Source: Deltaproteobacteria bacterium
Lineage (GTDB): Bacteria; Desulfobacterota; Desulfuromonadia; Desulfuromonadales; BM103
Reading direction: 5' to 3'
DNA: 59,268 nt
NCBI GenBank assembly: GCA_024636215.1
Contig: JAGXHL010000068.1
Span: 1-59,268, forward strand
The first letter of the stretch is position 1. The number at the start of each line of letters is the position of its first letter. Below are positions 1-8,713 of this stretch, piece after piece. A model generated the notes under the pieces. It ran no database searches, had not been told where the DNA came from, and was given only the letters and a program-made list of their open reading frames with translations. The translations under genes were made by a program, and so were the position numbers.

Positions 1-92
1 CTGAAGAAGAGGTTGCTGAAGAAGAGGTTGCTGAAGAAGAGGTTGCTGAAGAAGAGGTTGCTGAAGAAGAGGTTGCTGAAGAAGAGGTTGCT
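1..92. repeat. 15-bp in-frame tandem repeat, 6 copies
   Basis: The unit GAAGAAGAGGTTGCT is repeated perfectly six times from position 3 to 92 and runs off the left edge. It encodes EEEVA in the acidic TPR protein. The perfect identity of the copies suggests recent expansion by slippage. Confidence 0.9.
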
Positions 93-1262
93 GAAGACTT
101 GGAACTGTCTTTCGACAGTGTTCCGGAATTCCCCGGTGTTGAAGATTCCTCCGCAGACGTCTCCCTAGAATCTGTCGCTGCGAAAGAAGAAGCTTTTGCC
201 GCTGAAAGTCCCGAGGATACTGAACCACAAGGTCTCGAACAACTTGACGAACTTGAAGACCTGGAGGAGGTGCAAGAACTTGATGAGGTAGAGGCTCTGG
301 AGCCTCTCGAGGATCTCGAAGAGCTGGATGAGATCGAAGACCTTGAGGTCCTTGATGAAATCGAGGAGCAGGATGTTCTTGAAGAGGTTGAGGATCTCGA
401 AGAGCTTGAGGAGCTTGAGGAGATCGAGGAAGTCGACACTCTTGAAGATCTTGATCCGCTCGATGAGGTGCCTCTTGTTGCTTTAACACCTGCTGGCCAA
501 ACTGACTTCGCTGAGTCTCTAAATATTGACGCGGAACTCGAAGAGGCCGAGTTTTATCTTCACCAGGGCTTGTATGACGATGCTGAGAGGGTTGTCCAGA
601 CGCTGATGGAATACCTCCCGGGGTTGCCTGACTTGCAGGCGAAGATGGATGAAATTTGCCAGAGACGTCAAGTTGCGGAAGCGGAGCCCGAGGCGACTGA
701 TTTTATCGATATCATGTCTGATTTGCGCGATGATGATCTCCTCGCTGCGACTGATTTTCTTGACGCCTTCTCTGATAAAGCAGCAGACAGCGATGAATTG
801 ACGCAAAAGACGGTTTCAGAACTTGACTCTTCCGATACCGAATCTCACTTCAATCTCGGGATCGCCTATAAAGAGATGGGGCTGTATGATGATGCCATCG
901 CCGAATTTGCAAAGGCCGCAAGCGACCCGGCTCGAGCACTTGATTGCATCACTTTGACCGGCCAATGCTATATGGAGTCCGGCGATACAGCTGCTGCAAT
1001 GAGCGCCTTTCAAACAGGACTTGCTCATGAAAAGCTCTCAGATGAAGGCCGCATGACCCTTCACTTTGAAATTGGTATGCTTCACCAGATGAATGGACAA
1101 CTGCTGGAAGCCCTGGAATTCTTCCAGCTGGTTGCGGAAAAAGATTCTTTCTTCAGAGACGTTGCCGATCTCGTCAAGAACCTGCGCCGTGAGCTGGGGC
1201 TTGATGATAAAGATGACGATGACGGCCCGCAAGGGAATCGTGATCGAGTTTCCTATGTTTAA
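3..1262 (+). CDS. Acidic-repeat TPR protein (5' end outside window)
   Basis: The reading frame is open from the first bases, so the N-terminus lies outside the window. The TTG at 99 is not needed as a start. The visible part begins with six copies of a 15-bp unit read as EEEVA. A long Glu/Asp/Leu-rich, probably unstructured or coiled segment follows, with motifs such as LEDLEELDEIED. A helical part has FimV/TPR-like character (ELEEAEFYLHQGLYDDAE), and TPR-type repeats follow near the C-terminus (HFNLGIAYKEMGLYDDAIAE and two weaker ones). TPRs mediate protein contacts. The ExeA-like ATPase starts 21 bp downstream, so the two are probably co-transcribed and may act together in a cell-envelope or secretion assembly. 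That partnership is inference, and the exact function is unknown. Confidence 0.75.
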   Translation, partial: EEEVAEEEVAEEEVAEEEVAEEEVAEEEVAEDLELSFDSVPEFPGVEDSSADVSLESVAAKEEAFAAESPEDTEPQGLEQLDELEDLEEVQELDEVEALEPLEDLEELDEIEDLEVLDEIEEQDVLEEVEDLEELEELEEIEEVDTLEDLDPLDEVPLVALTPAGQTDFAESLNIDAELEEAEFYLHQGLYDDAERVVQTLMEYLPGLPDLQAKMDEICQRRQVAEAEPEATDFIDIMSDLRDDDLLAATDFLDAFSDKAADSDELTQKTVSELDSSDTESHFNLGIAYKEMGLYDDAIAEFAKAASDPARALDCITLTGQCYMESGDTAAAMSAFQTGLAHEKLSDEGRMTLHFEIGMLHQMNGQLLEALEFFQLVAEKDSFFRDVADLVKNLRRELGLDDKDDDDGPQGNRDRVSYV

Positions 1263-1283
1263 CCTGGAGTTTGCAGTCAGCTT

Positions 1284-2186
1284 ATGAGTTATCTCGAGCA
1301 TTATGGATTAGACCGGGAGCCTTTTTCCAACGCACCCGACGCGCGCTTTTATTACAACAGCGATCTGCATAGCCAGGCTTTGCTGCGTCTGATGTATGCC
1401 GTTGATTCGAACAAGGGGCTTGCTGTTCTGGTCGGTGGTGTTGGTATGGGCAAGACGACGCTGGCCCGACGCATGCTTGATAACCTGCCTGAAGATCGTT
1501 ATGAATCTTCACTGCTGGTGATGGTTCATTCCGGGATCACTCCTGAGTGGATCCTGACCCGTATCGCGCTGCAGCTAGGAGTAGACGAGCCTGCGGGTGA
1601 CCGCCTCAAGCTTCTCAAACAACTTTATACCCGCTTGCTTGAAATCGAGGACGAAGGCCGTCGAGCCGTGGTCCTGATCGATGAAGCACAGATGTTGCAG
1701 AGTCGGGAGCTGATGGAAGAGTTCCGCGGCTTGCTTAATCTCGAGATCCCGGGCAAAAAGCTTCTCAATATCGTTTTTTTCGGTTTGACGGAACTGGAAG
1801 ACTGTCTGGCCCTTGATGAACCGCTCGCCCAGAGGGTTGCTGTTAAATATCACCTGAAATCGATGACTGTTGAAACGACGACCTCTTATATCAAGCATCG
1901 TCTTCAGGTTGCCGGAGCCAGGGAAGTCCTCTATGAAGCGGATGTCATCCCCCTGATTCATCGCTACGCAGGTGGCGTGCCGCGACTGATTAATACGATC
2001 AGTGACAACTGTCTTTTTGAGGCTTACCTGCGCAAGATGCACAAAGTCGACTGTCGAATCGCCCATAGCGTGGCCGGGGACCTCGGGCTTCTGCAGCAGC
2101 CGCTTTCCGAGTTGCCTCAAACCAGAGTCAAGGATGATCTGTCCGAAATTGAGTCCATGCTCGACAAGCTCGAGCAAAAACAATAA
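1284..2186 (+). CDS. ExeA/GspA-like AAA ATPase
   Basis: A 300-residue P-loop ATPase of the ExeA/GspA class. It opens with the typical YGLDREPFSNAPD element. Walker A is GGVGMGKTT near residues 51-59 and Walker B is VVLIDEAQ near residue 135. An arginine-finger/sensor-2 region is seen at GGVPRLINTISDN. ExeA relatives use ATP to help assemble secretins or other envelope complexes through the cell wall. This protein stops after the ATPase domain and has no peptidoglycan-binding or transmembrane segment. It follows the acidic TPR gene by 21 bp and probably forms a transcription unit with it. The target complex is not visible here. Confidence 0.85.
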   Translation: MSYLEHYGLDREPFSNAPDARFYYNSDLHSQALLRLMYAVDSNKGLAVLVGGVGMGKTTLARRMLDNLPEDRYESSLLVMVHSGITPEWILTRIALQLGVDEPAGDRLKLLKQLYTRLLEIEDEGRRAVVLIDEAQMLQSRELMEEFRGLLNLEIPGKKLLNIVFFGLTELEDCLALDEPLAQRVAVKYHLKSMTVETTTSYIKHRLQVAGAREVLYEADVIPLIHRYAGGVPRLINTISDNCLFEAYLRKMHKVDCRIAHSVAGDLGLLQQPLSELPQTRVKDDLSEIESMLDKLEQKQ

Positions 2187-2263
2187 TTCGCGTTCTGCAG
2201 TGATATGGCCGGCTCAGTTCTCTGGGTCGGCTTTTCCTTTTCTGTCCTTCGTGAGGGACTGAC

Positions 2264-4066
2264 ATGAACAACAGAATTCAAATATTACCTGAAAACCTTG
2301 CCAATCAGATTGCCGCCGGAGAGGTCGTTGAGCGGCCGGCCTCGGTTGTCAAGGAATTGATTGAAAACTCCCTTGATGCCTCTGCAAGCGAGGTTTTTAT
2401 CGAAATAGAGAAGGGTGGCAAAGCCCTGATCCGAGTTATCGACAACGGCTACGGCATGAAAAAGGATGACGCCTTTCTTTGTCTTGAGCGACACGCCACC
2501 AGTAAAGTCTCCAGCGCAGAGGATCTCTTTGCCCTTCACACCATGGGCTTTCGTGGTGAAGCCTTGCCGGCTATCGCGTCTGTCAGCCGTCTGCGGCTGA
2601 CGACCCGTTCTGTCGATGAGGAAACCGGTTGGCAGATTTATGCTGAAGGGGGCACGATCCGTCAGGCTGATGCAGTTGGCGCTGCTCCCGGCACGGTCGT
2701 TGAGGTTCGCAATCTCTTTTTCAACACGCCCGGACGGCGTAAATTCCTGCGTAAAGATGAAACCGAATTCGGACATATCGCCGATGTCGTTTCACGCTTG
2801 GCTTTGTCACGTCCAGATATTCATGTCCGACTCTCTCATAATGGCCGAACTGTCATGGATGTCTATCGTCACAACCGCTTGGAAGAGCGCGCTGCTGCCA
2901 TGCTGGGGCGCAATGTCGCCGCCGATCTGTTGATGGTCGAGGCTGATTCCGGCAAGGGTGAAATGCTGGTCGGTCTTTTGGGGACCCCAGGCGTCAGTCG
3001 TTCGACAACCAGCACTATTTATACTTATATCAACGGTCGCTTTGTTCGTGACCGGGTCGTCCAACACGCTATTCTGGAAGCTTACCGATCCTTGCTGGAG
3101 AAACGGCGCTATCCGATTGCTGTTCTGTTTATCGATATGCCGCCCGAGACCGTTGATGTCAACGTCCATCCGACCAAACACGAAGTCCGCTTCCGCAACC
3201 AGCAGCAGGTTCATGATTTTATCGTAACGGCACTGCGTAATCGTTTGCAGCAGGTCTCATTTGAACCGGCTCGCCTTTCAGGCAACTTTCAGCCCAGAGT
3301 CTTTAGTCCCGCGTCTGCTGGCTCTTTACCGCAAACGCCTGAACAGCAGGTCTATCGAGAGCGCGTTCAGGAATCCCTGGCGGCTTTTAACGAAAAGGTT
3401 GCCAGCGCACCGACCATTGCCGCAATTTCCACGGTCAAGGGTGAAATTGAAGGTTGGTCGTCCGGTCGCCAGGAGACCCGGCAACTGCCCGAAGGCTGGC
3501 GCCTGATCGGTCAGTATCTGAACAGCTATCTCTTGTGCCAGGCTGACGACGAGCTGGTTATGATTGATCAGCATGCGGCCCATGAGCGTATCGGTTTTGA
3601 GAGACTTCGGCAGCAGTTTACGACCGATGGCATTGAGAGTCAGGCCTTGCTTTTTCCAACGGTGCTTGAGCTGGAACACCGCGAGGCTGCTGTGCTGACA
3701 GAGCATCTGGATGATTTTTCACGCTTCGGCTTTGAGGTGGAAGCTTTCGGCGGGCGGTCTTTTACGGTAAAATCCGTGCCTGCCCTGGTCACCGATCTGG
3801 ATGTCGAGCGTCTGGTCCGTGATCTGGCTGCCGAGCTGAATGAGATAGGTCGTGCAGCTCAACTTGATAATGAGATCGAGAGAGTGCTGGCCGTACTCGC
3901 CTGCCACGGCATGGTGCGCGCAAATCAGGCTCTTTCTGTAAGTGAGATGCAGCAATTGATGTACGACCTCGCCGACATTGAGTTTGGCAGTTGTTGTCCT
4001 CACGGCCGGCCGATCATGCATCGTCTGACCAAACGTGAAATTGAGAAGCTCTTCCATCGAGGTTAA
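2264..4066 (+). CDS. mutL: DNA mismatch repair protein MutL
   Basis: A 600-residue MutL with a complete GHKL ATPase: ELIENSLDA (motif I), DNGYGM (motif II) and RHATSK...GFRGEAL (motif III). The C-terminal domain carries the endonuclease metal motif DQHAAHERIGFE at residues 435-446. It also has the accompanying ACHGMVRAN and CCPHGRP motifs. It should therefore nick DNA itself, as in bacteria that lack MutH. The linker near residues 335-405 is variable. GAGG precedes the ATG at suitable spacing. miaA follows after only 2 bp, so mutL-miaA-hfq reads as one unit, a linkage also known from other bacteria. Confidence 0.97.
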   Translation: MNNRIQILPENLANQIAAGEVVERPASVVKELIENSLDASASEVFIEIEKGGKALIRVIDNGYGMKKDDAFLCLERHATSKVSSAEDLFALHTMGFRGEALPAIASVSRLRLTTRSVDEETGWQIYAEGGTIRQADAVGAAPGTVVEVRNLFFNTPGRRKFLRKDETEFGHIADVVSRLALSRPDIHVRLSHNGRTVMDVYRHNRLEERAAAMLGRNVAADLLMVEADSGKGEMLVGLLGTPGVSRSTTSTIYTYINGRFVRDRVVQHAILEAYRSLLEKRRYPIAVLFIDMPPETVDVNVHPTKHEVRFRNQQQVHDFIVTALRNRLQQVSFEPARLSGNFQPRVFSPASAGSLPQTPEQQVYRERVQESLAAFNEKVASAPTIAAISTVKGEIEGWSSGRQETRQLPEGWRLIGQYLNSYLLCQADDELVMIDQHAAHERIGFERLRQQFTTDGIESQALLFPTVLELEHREAAVLTEHLDDFSRFGFEVEAFGGRSFTVKSVPALVTDLDVERLVRDLAAELNEIGRAAQLDNEIERVLAVLACHGMVRANQALSVSEMQQLMYDLADIEFGSCCPHGRPIMHRLTKREIEKLFHRG

Positions 4067-4068
4067 AG

Positions 4069-5007
4069 GTGTTGTCTGCAATTGACAAGCGTCCGGCACT
4101 TACGGTCATCTGCGGGCCAACTGCCGCAGGTAAGACAGCCCTGGCGCTTCAGTTGGCCGAGGAAGTCGATGGCGAGATCATCTCTGCGGATTCCCGTCAG
4201 GTCTTTCGGCTCATGGATATCGGCACCGCCAAGCCGACTGCTGAGGAACAGCAAAGGGCCAGACATCACCTGATCGATGTGGCGTGGCCGGATGAAGAGT
4301 TTAACGCCGCACATTTTTTGACTCACGCCGAACCTGCTATCAATGACATAATGCAGAGGGCTAAACGACCTTTACTGGTGGGTGGTACGGGTCTCTATAT
4401 TAAAGCCCTTACCGAAGGGCTTCTGGAGGCTCCTTCAGCGGACCAGGCCTTTCGCGATCACCTGCATGCCAGGGCGGAACAAGAAGGCCGGCCTGCCCTG
4501 CACGCAGAACTTGCCAGGGTTGATCCCGACTCTGCGGCGCGTTTACATCCGAATGACCTGATCAGGATTGTTCGGGCCCTGGAAGTCTATGAGCAATCGG
4601 GGCGTCCCCTGTCAGCCCTGCAGGATCATCATGGCTTCAGCGGTCAGCCGTATCGAACCATCAAGATCTGTTTGAATCCGGATCGGGATCTTCTCTACCA
4701 GCGGATCAACCGGCGAGCCGTCGTTATGTTTGAACAAGGCTTGCTGGAAGAGGCGGAGTCATTGTTAAAGGCTGGTTATGACCCCGCTTTAAAGACCTTG
4801 CGCACCATCGGTTATCGGCAGGCTTTCGCGCTGCTGAGAGGTGAAATGTCTTATGCCGAAGCACTCGACAGCCTGCAACAGTCGACAAGGCGCTATGCAA
4901 AACAACAATTAACCTGGTTTCGTAAAGACAAATCAATGATTTGGCTTGAATCCTCTGACGACTTTGTTACAATTCGTGAACTGATTCATGGATTCTATTG
5001 CATTTAA
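4069..5007 (+). CDS. miaA: tRNA dimethylallyltransferase MiaA
   Basis: Transfers a dimethylallyl group to A37 of tRNAs that read UNN codons, the substrate step for MiaB methylthiolation. The P-loop GPTAAGKT is at residues 16-23. The substrate loop ISADSRQVF...MDIGTAKPT and the GGTGLYIKAL motif are intact. Length (312 aa) is normal for the family. The start is a GTG two bases after the mutL stop, which suggests translational coupling. Confidence 0.96.
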   Translation: MLSAIDKRPALTVICGPTAAGKTALALQLAEEVDGEIISADSRQVFRLMDIGTAKPTAEEQQRARHHLIDVAWPDEEFNAAHFLTHAEPAINDIMQRAKRPLLVGGTGLYIKALTEGLLEAPSADQAFRDHLHARAEQEGRPALHAELARVDPDSAARLHPNDLIRIVRALEVYEQSGRPLSALQDHHGFSGQPYRTIKICLNPDRDLLYQRINRRAVVMFEQGLLEEAESLLKAGYDPALKTLRTIGYRQAFALLRGEMSYAEALDSLQQSTRRYAKQQLTWFRKDKSMIWLESSDDFVTIRELIHGFYCI

Positions 5008-5024
5008 AAAAAGGAGCGGTTGTT

Positions 5025-5258
5025 ATGGCTAAATCACCATTCAATATTCAAGACCAGTATCTTAACCAGGCCCGTAAGGAGAGAGTGCTTGTTGAAATCT
5101 CCATGATGTCCGGCGACAAACTTAAAGGTCATATAAAGTCCTTTGACAGCTTCTGTGTTCTGGTAGACAGCAGCGGTGACCTGTTGCTTTACAAACACGC
5201 CATCACTTCGATTACCTCTGCCGATGGTAATTTCCGTTTACATGGTGGTCGCGACTGA
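5025..5258 (+). CDS. hfq: RNA chaperone Hfq
   Basis: A 77-residue Hfq. The Sm1 region (FNIQDQYLNQARKERVLVEI...GDKLKGHI) and the Sm2 signature YKHAIT are intact, so a hexameric ring that binds sRNAs and A-rich mRNA tails is expected. The C-terminal tail is very short, as in many non-enteric homologues. ATG 5025 was chosen because AAGGAG lies at 5011-5016; an in-frame TTG at 4998 would overlap miaA and add nothing conserved. A strong terminator follows. Confidence 0.96.
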   Translation: MAKSPFNIQDQYLNQARKERVLVEISMMSGDKLKGHIKSFDSFCVLVDSSGDLLLYKHAITSITSADGNFRLHGGRD

Positions 5259-5285
5259 TTTTCATCCTGGTCGCCAGGTCCATTA

Positions 5286-5330
5286 AAAGGTCCCTCGCCG
5301 GAATGCTCTGGCCGGGGACCTTTGTCTTTT
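5286..5330 (+). terminator. Rho-independent terminator after hfq
   Basis: AAAGGTCCC (5286-5294) pairs with GGGACCTTT (5315-5323), with extra pairing CCGG/CCGG inside. It is followed by the T-rich run GTCTTTT. It closes the mutL-miaA-hfq unit. Confidence 0.8.
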
Positions 5331-5362
5331 CGTAGAACGTTCGTAAACAGCAGGCTCAGACG

Positions 5363-6682
5363 ATGCTTGAAATATTAACGGTCGATGCAGGCAGTATTGC
5401 TGAAGAACTGGGAATGCAACCTGGCGACCGCCTGATTGCGGTCAATGGTGAGGCCATTAATGACCTGGTTGACTACCTGATCGAGGAGACCTGTGAGTCC
5501 CTCCATATAGAATTGGCCAAAGCCTCAGGGGATCTGTGGGCACTTGATATCGAGCATGATGCGGACGAACCGCTCGGCCTCGGCCTGCCGCACCCGGAGC
5601 CCAAAGAGTGCGGCAATCATTGCATCTTCTGCTTTGTGCACCAACTGCCGCGCGGCATGCGCCGCACCCTCTATGTCAAGGATGAGGATTACCGCTTCTC
5701 CTTTCTTTATGGTGCCTATGTAACCTTGACCAATCTGGCTGAAGAAGATTTGCAGCGGATCCTGAAAAAACACCTGTCGCCCCTTTACGTTTCGGTTCAC
5801 GCAGCCGATCATATGCTGCGCCAGAAGCTGCTTGGTAAACCTGTCCAGGATGTCATGCCAATTCTGCAGCGCTTGGTGGACGGCGGCATCGAAGTTCATA
5901 CCCAGGTGGTTGTTTGCCCTCAGATCAATGATGGCGAGTACCTGGCACAAACCTGCCGTGAACTGGTCGCGCTTGCACCCGGTGTTAAATCCCTGGCTCC
6001 CGGTGTTAAATCCCTGGCTATCGTCCCTGTCGGTTTGACAGGGCATCGGCAGCGTCTTGCCGAGTTACGTCCACATACACGAGAGGAGGCAGCCGTACTG
6101 GTTGAATGGGTCGAAACCCTGCAGGGGGAACTGCTTGAAAAGCTCGGAACCCGGTTTATTTTTGCCGCCGATGAACTCTACCTGAAAGCAGAGAAAGCGT
6201 TTCCGGCCCTGTCGGTGTACGAAGATCTCTCCCAGGTTGAGAATGGTGTCGGCTTGATTGCGCAGTTTCGATCACAGGCCCTTGAAGTACTTGAAGCCGC
6301 TGAACCTTTAACGCTTCCTTCTGTCAGCCTGGTTACCGGAGTCTCCGCGGCTCAGGATATCAAGGCCTTCGCGGGTAAACTTGCCGACAAATGTGGCTTT
6401 GACCTGCGTGTGCATGTTATTGAAAATAATTTTTTCAGTGGCCAGGTTACTGTGACCGGGCTTTTAACCGGACAGGATTTACTCGCCCAATTAAAGGGGC
6501 AGGCTTTAGGCGACATACTCATGGTTCCTGATGTTATGCTCCGCGAAGGCGAAGAGGTGTTCCTCGACGACCTGAGCATCGATGATCTCATCGAACAACT
6601 GGCGATCCAGGTTGAAGTTGTTGCTGCCGACCCCTGGGGCCTCTGGGATATGCTGGACACCTTAAGTATGGAGTTCGTCTGA
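5363..6682 (+). CDS. PDZ/radical SAM DUF512-family protein
   Basis: A 439-residue protein of the DUF512 radical SAM family. The N-terminal PDZ-like domain covers about residues 1-60 (AGSIAEELGMQPGDRLIAVNG). An atypical radical SAM cysteine cluster follows, CGNHCIFCFVHQLP near residue 87. The DUF512 domain makes up the C-terminal half. Homologues occur in clostridia, cyanobacteria and deltaproteobacteria, often close to the GTPase gene der; the reaction is not established. An unusual feature is a perfect 21-bp tandem duplication at 5978-6019. It repeats PGVKSLA just before the conserved IVPVGLTGHR and inserts seven residues. The gene stands between the hfq terminator and a TPR gene. Confidence 0.85.
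   Translation: MLEILTVDAGSIAEELGMQPGDRLIAVNGEAINDLVDYLIEETCESLHIELAKASGDLWALDIEHDADEPLGLGLPHPEPKECGNHCIFCFVHQLPRGMRRTLYVKDEDYRFSFLYGAYVTLTNLAEEDLQRILKKHLSPLYVSVHAADHMLRQKLLGKPVQDVMPILQRLVDGGIEVHTQVVVCPQINDGEYLAQTCRELVALAPGVKSLAPGVKSLAIVPVGLTGHRQRLAELRPHTREEAAVLVEWVETLQGELLEKLGTRFIFAADELYLKAEKAFPALSVYEDLSQVENGVGLIAQFRSQALEVLEAAEPLTLPSVSLVTGVSAAQDIKAFAGKLADKCGFDLRVHVIENNFFSGQVTVTGLLTGQDLLAQLKGQALGDILMVPDVMLREGEEVFLDDLSIDDLIEQLAIQVEVVAADPWGLWDMLDTLSMEFV
5978..6019. repeat. Perfect 21-bp tandem duplication inside the DUF512 gene
   Basis: CCCGGTGTTAAATCCCTGGCT occurs at 5978-5998 and again at 5999-6019 with no mismatch. The repeat keeps the frame and adds seven residues (PGVKSLA). Confidence 0.95.
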
Positions 6683-6735
6683 AAACGCAGGAAAATTTGT
6701 AAGCTTTTGAGCTGTAAATATTAAGGAGTAAGTCG

Positions 6736-7521
6736 ATGACCGAGGAACAGATATCATTAAGTCGCGCCGAGCAAGCCCTTGAAAATGGTGAAGCTGAAGA
6801 AGCGGTACGGATTTTAAAGAGGGTCCTGCAGGAGCAGGGGGATAATAACGACGCCAAGGCGTTGCTGGGTGAGGCCCTGATTGAAACCGGCCATCTCGAA
6901 GCAGCTGTTCCGGTTCTGGAGGAGGCCGCAGGTCAAATGCCCGATGATTTCGACCTGCAATTTGACCTGGGCGACCTTTATTTTGAGCTGGGGCGCCCCG
7001 ATGATGCCTGCAGGATTTATGAGCAGGTTGTTGCTCGCGCGCCCGATCAGGTTGATGCCAGGGTCAGCCTCGGTTTGATTCATTATCACCAGGAACGTAT
7101 GGACAAGTCCGAAGAGTGTTACCGTCAAGCCTTGCAGCAAAATCCCGAGTCGACTTTTGCCCTGAATTCTCTGGGTGATGTCTGCTTTGCTACGGGGCGC
7201 AACGATGAAGCCCGTAAATGCTTTGAAAAAGCGCTGGCTCTGGATCCTGAAGATCCGCAGGGACATTTCAACCTGGCGGAATATCATTATGACAATGATG
7301 ACCTGAAAGAAGCCGAAAAACATTGCCGTCGTGCCGTAACCCTCGATCCAGAGTTCTCTTTTGCCTATTTGACCCTCGGCAATATCTGTCTCGACCAGGA
7401 ACAGGTTCAGGAGGCTGTGCATTGTTTTAAAGCGTTTCTTAAACTTGAGACAAGCCCGGCATCGAAAGACATCTGTGCTGAAGTGACTGCCCTGATCGAC
7501 GGACTGAAAGGCGAGTCCTAG
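6736..7521 (+). CDS. TPR-repeat protein
   Basis: A 261-residue soluble protein made almost wholly of tetratricopeptide repeats, about six. Examples are QFDLGDLYFELGRPDDACRI, ARVSLGLIHYHQERMDKSEE, ALNSLGDVCFATGRNDEA and AYLTLGNICLDQEQVQEAV. There is no signal peptide and no other domain. AAGGAG precedes the ATG. lrgA starts 2 bp after its stop, so the TPR gene is probably co-transcribed and perhaps coupled with lrgAB. The client protein is unknown. Confidence 0.85.
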   Translation: MTEEQISLSRAEQALENGEAEEAVRILKRVLQEQGDNNDAKALLGEALIETGHLEAAVPVLEEAAGQMPDDFDLQFDLGDLYFELGRPDDACRIYEQVVARAPDQVDARVSLGLIHYHQERMDKSEECYRQALQQNPESTFALNSLGDVCFATGRNDEARKCFEKALALDPEDPQGHFNLAEYHYDNDDLKEAEKHCRRAVTLDPEFSFAYLTLGNICLDQEQVQEAVHCFKAFLKLETSPASKDICAEVTALIDGLKGES

Positions 7522-7523
7522 TC

Positions 7524-7883
7524 ATGGTGCGCGGCCTGACTCTCCTGCTGCTTTTTCAGTTCTGCGGCGAAGCCGTTAGTCGTTTTTTTGACTTGCCGAT
7601 ACCCGGTAACGTCCTTGGCATGGGCTTTCTGCTGTTTGCTTTGACGACAAAGATGGTTGATGTCAAGTGGTTTGAAGAGGCCGCCGAGTTGCTGTTGTCG
7701 AACATGGCCCTGTTCTTTGTGCCTGCCGGCGTTGGCGTGATGGTCTACGGCGACCTGATTGCTGCAGAATGGCTGCCGATCACCGTTGCTACGGTCTTGA
7801 GTACCTTTGTGGTTATGGCTGTCACCGGCAAAATCGCCGATAAACTGGAGTCTTCGAACGATGGTGGGGGTGAAGATGCTTGA
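7524..7883 (+). CDS. lrgA: CidA/LrgA family membrane protein
   Basis: A 119-residue protein with about four membrane helices and the family element LPIPGNVLGMGFLL. The CidA/LrgA-CidB/LrgB systems were described as holin-like or antiholin-like. More recent work on the families links them to export of small organic acids or pyruvate and glycolate. The gene begins 2 bp after the TPR gene and overlaps lrgB by 8 bp, as expected for the paired subunits. Confidence 0.88.
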   Translation: MVRGLTLLLLFQFCGEAVSRFFDLPIPGNVLGMGFLLFALTTKMVDVKWFEEAAELLLSNMALFFVPAGVGVMVYGDLIAAEWLPITVATVLSTFVVMAVTGKIADKLESSNDGGGEDA

Positions 7884-8565
7884 AACACCCTTGTTCGGCA
7901 TGACCCTGACTCTTGTTGTCTATCTGCTTTCGCAGAAGCTCTATCAACGTGTCGGCAAAGTGTGGGTCAATCCGGTGCTGATTTCGATTGTTTCGATTAT
8001 CCTGCTGCTGAAACTTTTAGACCTTGATTATACTGATTATGCCCGTGGTGGCGACATCCTGGTGTTTTTACTCGGTCCGACCGTCGTTGCCCTGGCGATT
8101 CCTCTCTATCAACGGCGTGAGGAAATCTGGAAACGCAAGCGGCCGATCATGGTGGGTGTGTTTGCCGGATCTCTTGCTTCCATCCTTTCCGCTTGCGGGC
8201 TTGCCTGGGTTCTTGGCGGTAGCCGTGAGGTTATTCTGTCGCTTGCGCCCAAATCCGTGACCACGCCGATCGCAATCAGTATCGTTGAGAAGATTGGCGG
8301 CATCGCACCCTTAACCGCAGCTCTCGTCGTTCTGACCGGTTGTCTCGGCGCCGTCTGCGGTCCGGAATTCTGCAGGTTTATAGGGATCACGTCGCCGGTT
8401 GCGACAGGACTGGCTGTTGGTACCTCTGCTCATGGTATCGGTACCGCAAGAATGCTGGAAGTCGATCGGCTGTCCGGCGCGGTGGCTGGCCTTGCGATAG
8501 GTTTGAATGGTCTGATGACAACCTTCCTGTTGCCGCTTTTGATGGCGATTGCCGGGAGTTGGTGA
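7876..8565 (+). CDS. lrgB: LrgB family membrane protein
   Basis: A 229-residue polytopic protein of the LrgB/CidB family. It contains the conserved region VTTPIAISIVEKIGGI and the GTSAHGIGTARM motif near the C-terminus. ATG 7876 was selected because it gives the usual family length and begins with LETPLFGMTLTL. An in-frame ATG at 7861 is also possible. The stop codon TGA (8563-8565) is formed by the first unit of a GGTGAAA repeat array. Confidence 0.88.
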   Translation: MLETPLFGMTLTLVVYLLSQKLYQRVGKVWVNPVLISIVSIILLLKLLDLDYTDYARGGDILVFLLGPTVVALAIPLYQRREEIWKRKRPIMVGVFAGSLASILSACGLAWVLGGSREVILSLAPKSVTTPIAISIVEKIGGIAPLTAALVVLTGCLGAVCGPEFCRFIGITSPVATGLAVGTSAHGIGTARMLEVDRLSGAVAGLAIGLNGLMTTFLLPLLMAIAGSW

Positions 8566-8670
8566 AAGGTGAAAGGTGAAAGGTGAAAGGTGAAAGGTGA
8601 AAGGTGAAAGGTGTAAGGCTGTAAGGCTGTAAGGCTGTAAGGCTGTAAGGCTGATAGCTGATAGCTGATA
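8561..8670. repeat. Heptamer/octamer tandem repeat array (GGTGAAA, GGCTGTAA, GCTGATA)
   Basis: Seven perfect GGTGAAA units (8561-8609) are followed by GGTGTAA, four GGCTGTAA units (8617-8648), GGCTGATA and two GCTGATA units. The first unit contains the lrgB stop codon. Three different unit types change stepwise along one array. The terminator follows at once. Confidence 0.95.
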
Positions 8671-8673
8671 AGC

Positions 8674-8705
8674 AAAAAAGCCCCGGATTTCTCCGGGGCT
8701 TTTTT
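8674..8705. terminator. Bidirectional terminator between lrgB and fumarase
   Basis: AAAAAAGCCCCGG (8674-8686) and CCGGGGCTTTTTT (8693-8705) form a perfect stem with A and T tracts on the two sides. It can serve lrgB on the plus strand and the convergent fumarase gene on the minus strand. Confidence 0.92.
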
Positions 8706-8713
8706 GCTGATCT

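Noticed and set aside
99..101. TTG as the start of the acidic TPR protein
   Set aside because: The frame is open through the upstream repeat to the window edge, so the true start lies outside.
8561..8670. CRISPR-like array
   Set aside because: Units are 7-8 bp and directly adjacent without spacers, and no cas gene is present.
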